Positions 61,096 through 64,000 of a DNA stretch of 64,000 nt are shown here, piece by piece; position 1 is the first letter of the stretch, and every line of letters begins with the position of its first letter. The notes beneath the pieces are model-generated. The model searched no databases, was not told where the DNA came from, and worked only from the letters and a program-made list of their open reading frames with translations. Position numbers and translations under genes: made by a program. The DNA lies in NCBI RefSeq assembly GCF_023630205.1, contig NZ_JALPRR010000001.1, forward strand, positions 930,001 to 994,000, given 5' to 3'. The DNA comes from Pontibacter ruber. GTDB lineage: Bacteria > Bacteroidota > Bacteroidia > Cytophagales > Hymenobacteraceae.

Positions 61096-61407
61096 ATGCC
61101 CGTCTATCAAACCTTCAGAGAAGCCATCAGCTCCATGCGCTACCGTGGCTTTGTCAACACGTTTACGATCCAGCACCAGCGCATTTTTTGCCCTGAGCTC
61201 GATACAACCATCTCTCCCGGTCAGCTCACGCTGCTGGAGCAACACACCGTGCAGGCACCCACACTGGAAGGGCAGCGGGAAGTATACGGTTTCCGCACAG
61301 CAAACAATGAGCTAGGCATCATGACCGACACGTATGCCACATATGACCCGCAGGGGTTTACAGCCATTATAGCTCGGTGCCACCAGGCAGGAGCCGGACG
61401 GGCGTAA
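61096..61407 (+). CDS. Small protein of the family often labelled phosphoribosylpyrophosphate synthetase
   Basis: 103 residues from ATG 61096. YQTFREAISSMRYRGFVNTF, a Cys/Asp stretch, then EGQREVYGFRTANNELGIMT and DTYATYD follow the pattern of a ~100-residue Bacteroidota family given that name in databases. It is far too short for a PRPP synthetase and has no ATP or PP motif, so the name should not be used. A longer frame back to 60925 contains a lipobox-like LAGC but overlaps the DUF5522 start and looks accidental. Confidence 0.6.
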   Translation: MPVYQTFREAISSMRYRGFVNTFTIQHQRIFCPELDTTISPGQLTLLEQHTVQAPTLEGQREVYGFRTANNELGIMTDTYATYDPQGFTAIIARCHQAGAGRA

Positions 61408-61570
61408 GCACGAGCAGGCAACCCTTAAACAAGCGGCAGATTTTTAAGTCAGGCTGATTTCGTTATTTTTACAACAATAAACCGTTTTTCCTGTAAAAAT
61501 ATAGCCAGAGCCACGGGCCACTTCTGTCCTGCTCTCGCCTTAAATCAGAAACAGCTTAACGTATAAAACT

Positions 61571-62812
61571 ATGAGCATGCTATCCATTACCTCCAGCCAG
61601 CAGGCAATCGACACCGAGCATCAGTATGGCGCCCACAACTATCATCCGCTACCGGTAGTGCTTACCCGCGGCGAGGGCGTGCACCTGTGGGATGTAGAAG
61701 GCAAACATTATTTCGATTTCCTGTCGGCTTACAGCGCCGTGAACCAGGGCCATTGCCACCCGCGCATTATTGAAGCACTGATAGAGCAGGCACAGCAACT
61801 GACCCTTACCTCCCGCGCTTTTTACAACGACAAACTGGGCATTGCAGAGAAGTATATTTGCGAGCTCTTCGGCTACGATAAGTCTCTGTTCATGAACTCC
61901 GGCGCTGAGGCCGTAGAAACAGCGATCAAACTGGCGCGCAAGTGGGGCTACACAAAGAAAGGCATCGCGCCACATAATGCTGAGATCATAGTAGTGGAGC
62001 ACAACTTCCATGGCCGCACCACCGGCATCATCTCCTTCTCCACCGACCCGGATTCTACCAAAGGCTTTGGCCCTTACATGCCGGGCTACAAGGTCATTCC
62101 TTATAATGATATAAACGCGCTGGAGCAGGCCCTGAAGGAGAACCCGAACGTATGCGGTTTCCTGGTAGAGCCAATTCAGGGCGAGGCGGGCGTAATGGTC
62201 CCAGACCAGGGATACCTGTCCAGGGCACACGCGCTTTGCAAAGAGTACAATGTGCTGCTGATGGCCGATGAGATCCAGACGGGTATTGGTCGTACCGGCA
62301 AGCTGCTGGCTTCGTATTATGATGATGTAAAAGCCGACATCCTTATACTTGGCAAGGCACTTTCGGGCGGTGTACTGCCGGTTTCCTGTGTGCTGGCCAA
62401 CGACGACATCATGCTGTGCATAAAGCCCGGTGAGCACGGCTCTACGTTTGGCGGCAACCCGATGGCAGCCGCTGTAGCCATTGCAGCCCTGGAGGTGATC
62501 CGGGAAGAGAACCTGACGGAGAACGCCCGCGTGCTGGGCGAGGTTTTCCGGGAGCGCATGGAGCGCCTGAAGGCCAAGCGTCCGGAACTGGTAACGCTGG
62601 TTCGGGGCAGAGGCTTGCTGAATGCCATTGTCATCAACCCGACCCCGGACGGACGTACTGCCTGGGACGTGTGCGTGAGGCTCATGGAAACCGGTCTGCT
62701 GGCCAAGCCAACCCACGGCGACATTATCCGCTTCGCTCCGCCGTTGGTTATCACCGAAGAACAGCTGCACGAGTGCTGCGATATTATCGAAAACGTGATT
62801 CTGAACTTTTAA
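61571..62812 (+). CDS. rocD: Ornithine-oxo-acid transaminase
   Basis: A 413-residue class III aminotransferase: [76 protein letters not shown] and [18 protein letters not shown] with the PLP Lys. The [10 protein letters not shown] segment distinguishes ornithine transaminases. It makes glutamate semialdehyde from ornithine in arginine breakdown. Ile-Leu in the PLP motif is written ATACTT, the genome's favoured heptamer. Confidence 0.95.
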   Translation: MSMLSITSSQQAIDTEHQYGAHNYHPLPVVLTRGEGVHLWDVEGKHYFDFLSAYSAVNQGHCHPRIIEALIEQAQQLTLTSRAFYNDKLGIAEKYICELFGYDKSLFMNSGAEAVETAIKLARKWGYTKKGIAPHNAEIIVVEHNFHGRTTGIISFSTDPDSTKGFGPYMPGYKVIPYNDINALEQALKENPNVCGFLVEPIQGEAGVMVPDQGYLSRAHALCKEYNVLLMADEIQTGIGRTGKLLASYYDDVKADILILGKALSGGVLPVSCVLANDDIMLCIKPGEHGSTFGGNPMAAAVAIAALEVIREENLTENARVLGEVFRERMERLKAKRPELVTLVRGRGLLNAIVINPTPDGRTAWDVCVRLMETGLLAKPTHGDIIRFAPPLVITEEQLHECCDIIENVILNF

Positions 62813-62814
62813 GA

Positions 62815-62831
62815 AAGTATAAGCTATACTT
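62815..62831. repeat. Inverted pair of heptamers after rocD
   Basis: AAGTATA-AGC-TATACTT, directly after the rocD stop and before its terminator. Together they could form a small cruciform or a dyad protein site. Confidence 0.6.
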
Positions 62832-62836
62832 CAGGA

Positions 62837-62869
62837 AAAGGGTGAGGCAGTAGCTTCACCCTTTTTTGT
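62837..62869 (+). terminator. Intrinsic terminator after rocD
   Basis: AAGGGTGAGGC-AGTA-GCTTCACCCTT, near-perfect stem, then seven T. Confidence 0.9.
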
Positions 62870-63010
62870 TTTATAACCTGGATGCTGTAATTGGAAAAGC
62901 TATACTTTATACTTTAGATAGTGAGTTAGCTTTCCCCCTGCCCCAATGCTGTCAGTTTAAGCGTTCCCGTTTGCCGCTATTGTGTGTTCTCACCAACAAC
63001 TTGCTTTTGC

Positions 63011-63026
63011 TATACTTCGAAGTATA
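63011..63026. repeat. Heptamer palindrome
   Basis: TATACTTCGAAGTATA, 16-bp perfect palindrome of two heptamers around CG. Confidence 0.6.
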
Positions 63027-63048
63027 AGCTTCATGGCAGAAGAATAAA

Positions 63049-63082
63049 CACACCCCTGCCTCTCTCAAGAGGGGAATCTCTG
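63049..63082 (+). repeat. Palindromic element, copy D (first hairpin only)
   Basis: CACACCCCTGCCTCTCTCAAG then AGGGGAATCTCTG, matching the left half of copy A (34279-34310) but lacking the CCTGTTTTTAGG hairpin. A partial or separately mobile half of the same family. Confidence 0.6.
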
Positions 63083-63129
63083 CCACTGAGATACGTCAAG
63101 TATAAGTTTCATAGCTGCTGGTAAAGCGC

Positions 63130-63149
63130 GGACAAGTCGCGACCTGTCC
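63130..63149. repeat. GGACAAGTCGCGACCTGTCC palindrome
   Basis: GGACAAGTCGCGACCTGTCC pairs as an almost perfect 20-bp palindrome centred on TCGCGA. No T tract. Likely a REP-type intergenic repeat. Confidence 0.5.
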
Positions 63150-63488
63150 CTACACTGGTGCCAGTTGCATAGCCAGAAGCTAAGCAGTGTCGTTTCCAGT
63201 CCTTGTGTTGGGCGCCTATGCGAGTTTTTCCGGTGCCTGCAAGGCATTGCGACGCAGGAGCAAAGGAAAAGCTCCCAGCGCTTAACCCGAGGACGAGGCC
63301 CCGCGGCCGTGAGCGCACCAAAAGTAGCTATGAAACTATAGGCAAGTAAGACTGAGGAAAACAAGAAGCTACGAAGCAAAGGCTTGCCAGCCACAAGTAT
63401 AAACTCCAGCAATGGCAAACATCAATCAAACCAATGCTTATCGAAGAATAAAACCTAAAACTAATTCCTATTTCCCACCCTTTCACCG

Positions 63489-63496
63489 TACCTTTG
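63489..63496 (+). promoter_or_regulatory. -7 promoter element for hemB
   Basis: TACCTTTG, exact TAnnTTTG, 44 nt before the hemB start; -33 region not conserved. Confidence 0.55.
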
Positions 63497-63540
63497 CAGC
63501 AACTTGATTTTGAACAATTTCTGTAACAAGATTTATACTT

Positions 63541-64000
63541 ATGATCAGAAGACCAAGACGCAATCGCCAGACTGAGGCGATCCGAAATATGGTGCAGGAA
63601 ACAAGCCTGAGCACCCACGATTTTATTTACCCGCTTTTCATTATTGAAGGTCAGAACCAACGTGTAGAGGTAAGCTCTATGCCGGGCATCAACCGTTTTT
63701 CCATCGATACTGCTCTAGAAGAAGTAGCAGCCTGCGTGGAGTCGGGCGTGAAAGCCTTTGCTCCTTTCCCAAGTATAAATGAGCGCCTGAAAGACAAGTA
63801 TGCCACCGAGAGCCACAACCCGGAAGGCCTGTTCCCAACGCTTATCCGCGAGATCAAGCGCAACTTCCCGGATGTAGCCCTGGTTACCGATGTAGCCATG
63901 GACCCGTACAGCTCCGATGGCCACGATGGTATTGTGATCAACGGTGAGATCATCAACGATGAGACCTTGGAGGTATTAGGCAAAATGGCCCTGACGCAGG
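63541..64000 (+). CDS. hemB: Porphobilinogen synthase HemB, 3' end cut by window
   Basis: The first 153 codons from ATG 63541. MIRRPRRNRQTEAIRNMVQE, DFIYPLFIIEG, SMPGINRFSID, AFAPFPSI, NPEGLFPTLIREIK and DVAMDPYSSDGHDGI are conserved in bacterial ALA dehydratases. The usual zinc/Mg loop follows MDPYSSDGHDG. It condenses two 5-aminolevulinate to porphobilinogen in haem synthesis. The right edge cuts the gene before its catalytic lysines. Confidence 0.95.
   Translation, partial: MIRRPRRNRQTEAIRNMVQETSLSTHDFIYPLFIIEGQNQRVEVSSMPGINRFSIDTALEEVAACVESGVKAFAPFPSINERLKDKYATESHNPEGLFPTLIREIKRNFPDVALVTDVAMDPYSSDGHDGIVINGEIINDETLEVLGKMALTQ

Larger units (their letters stand above)
62813..63540. other. 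728-bp intergenic region with repeats
   Basis: Contains heptamer inverted pairs, the rocD terminator, repeat copy D, a 20-bp palindrome and the hemB -7 element (listed separately). Minus-strand frames at 63065-63418 have no start signals or recognisable domain; the sequence looks like a decayed multi-copy intergenic element rather than a gene. Confidence 0.5.

Noticed and set aside
61649-62770. 373-residue minus-strand frame opposite rocD
   Set aside because: Antisense shadow of a strongly conserved aminotransferase gene.
63065-63418. Minus-strand frames before hemB as genes
   Set aside because: No start signal, no domain, atypical composition, and repeats within; better explained as decayed intergenic DNA.

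Overview
The window is chromosomal DNA of a Bacteroidota member, most likely order Cytophagales, family Hymenobacteraceae (Pontibacter or a close relative). This rests on Bacteroidota gene families (DUF4295, BT_3928-type DoxX protein, BshC, DUF1599, DUF4403, DUF5522), on Bacteroidota-type promoters (TAnnTTTG at -7; the best example, ahead of rpmG, has TTTG 20 nt upstream), on little use of Shine-Dalgarno sites, and on many outer-membrane barrels and lipoproteins. No rRNA, CRISPR array, intact transposase or integrase was seen. One tRNA-Asn(GTT) is present.

Positions 1-25,050 look like accessory and catabolic territory. Envelope lipoproteins and barrels (1-2.7 kb) are followed by a cytoplasmic GH63-type glycosidase, a formylglycine-generating enzyme and, beyond a DUF202 protein and a barrel, the Cys-type sulfatase it probably activates. 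A decayed SBF (bile-acid/sodium symporter family) transporter lies directly before the sulfatase; an intact relative lies before the GH13 amylase at 22.6 kb. A large exported repeat protein comes next, then a porin, an exported glutaminase, a second porin and an exported amidohydrolase (14.3-19.3 kb), which together look like a periplasmic amide-scavenging module. Three tandem DUF4239 membrane paralogues follow.

Positions 25-64 kb are mostly housekeeping: pheS, a 3-hydroxyacyl-CoA dehydrogenase, tRNA-Asn, a CorC/CNNM transporter, aroK, a DppB-type permease, folP-cdaA (folate and c-di-AMP synthesis), kbl and tdh (threonine to glycine) on either side of a protein with seven RPRPVIKRP-like repeats, rlmN, mnmD, bshC with a 5-formyl-THF cyclo-ligase, and the rpmB / rpmG-DUF4295-ftsY / rimO block interrupted by an exported Xaa-Pro aminopeptidase. 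Then come rocD and the 5' part of hemB. Two nuclease genes stand out: an AT-rich SRA-like/HNH gene between the permease and the DoxX protein, and a DUF559 gene bracketed by inverted copies of a GC-rich palindromic element.

The most unusual global signal is a highly iterated heptamer, AAGTATA / TATACTT, found in genes, intergenic DNA and terminator loops on both strands, far above chance, and sometimes as near-perfect inverted pairs. I did not find a complete multi-gene system that I could call undescribed with confidence. The best candidates are the heptamer, the DUF559/palindrome association and the porin-glutaminase-porin-amidohydrolase cluster.
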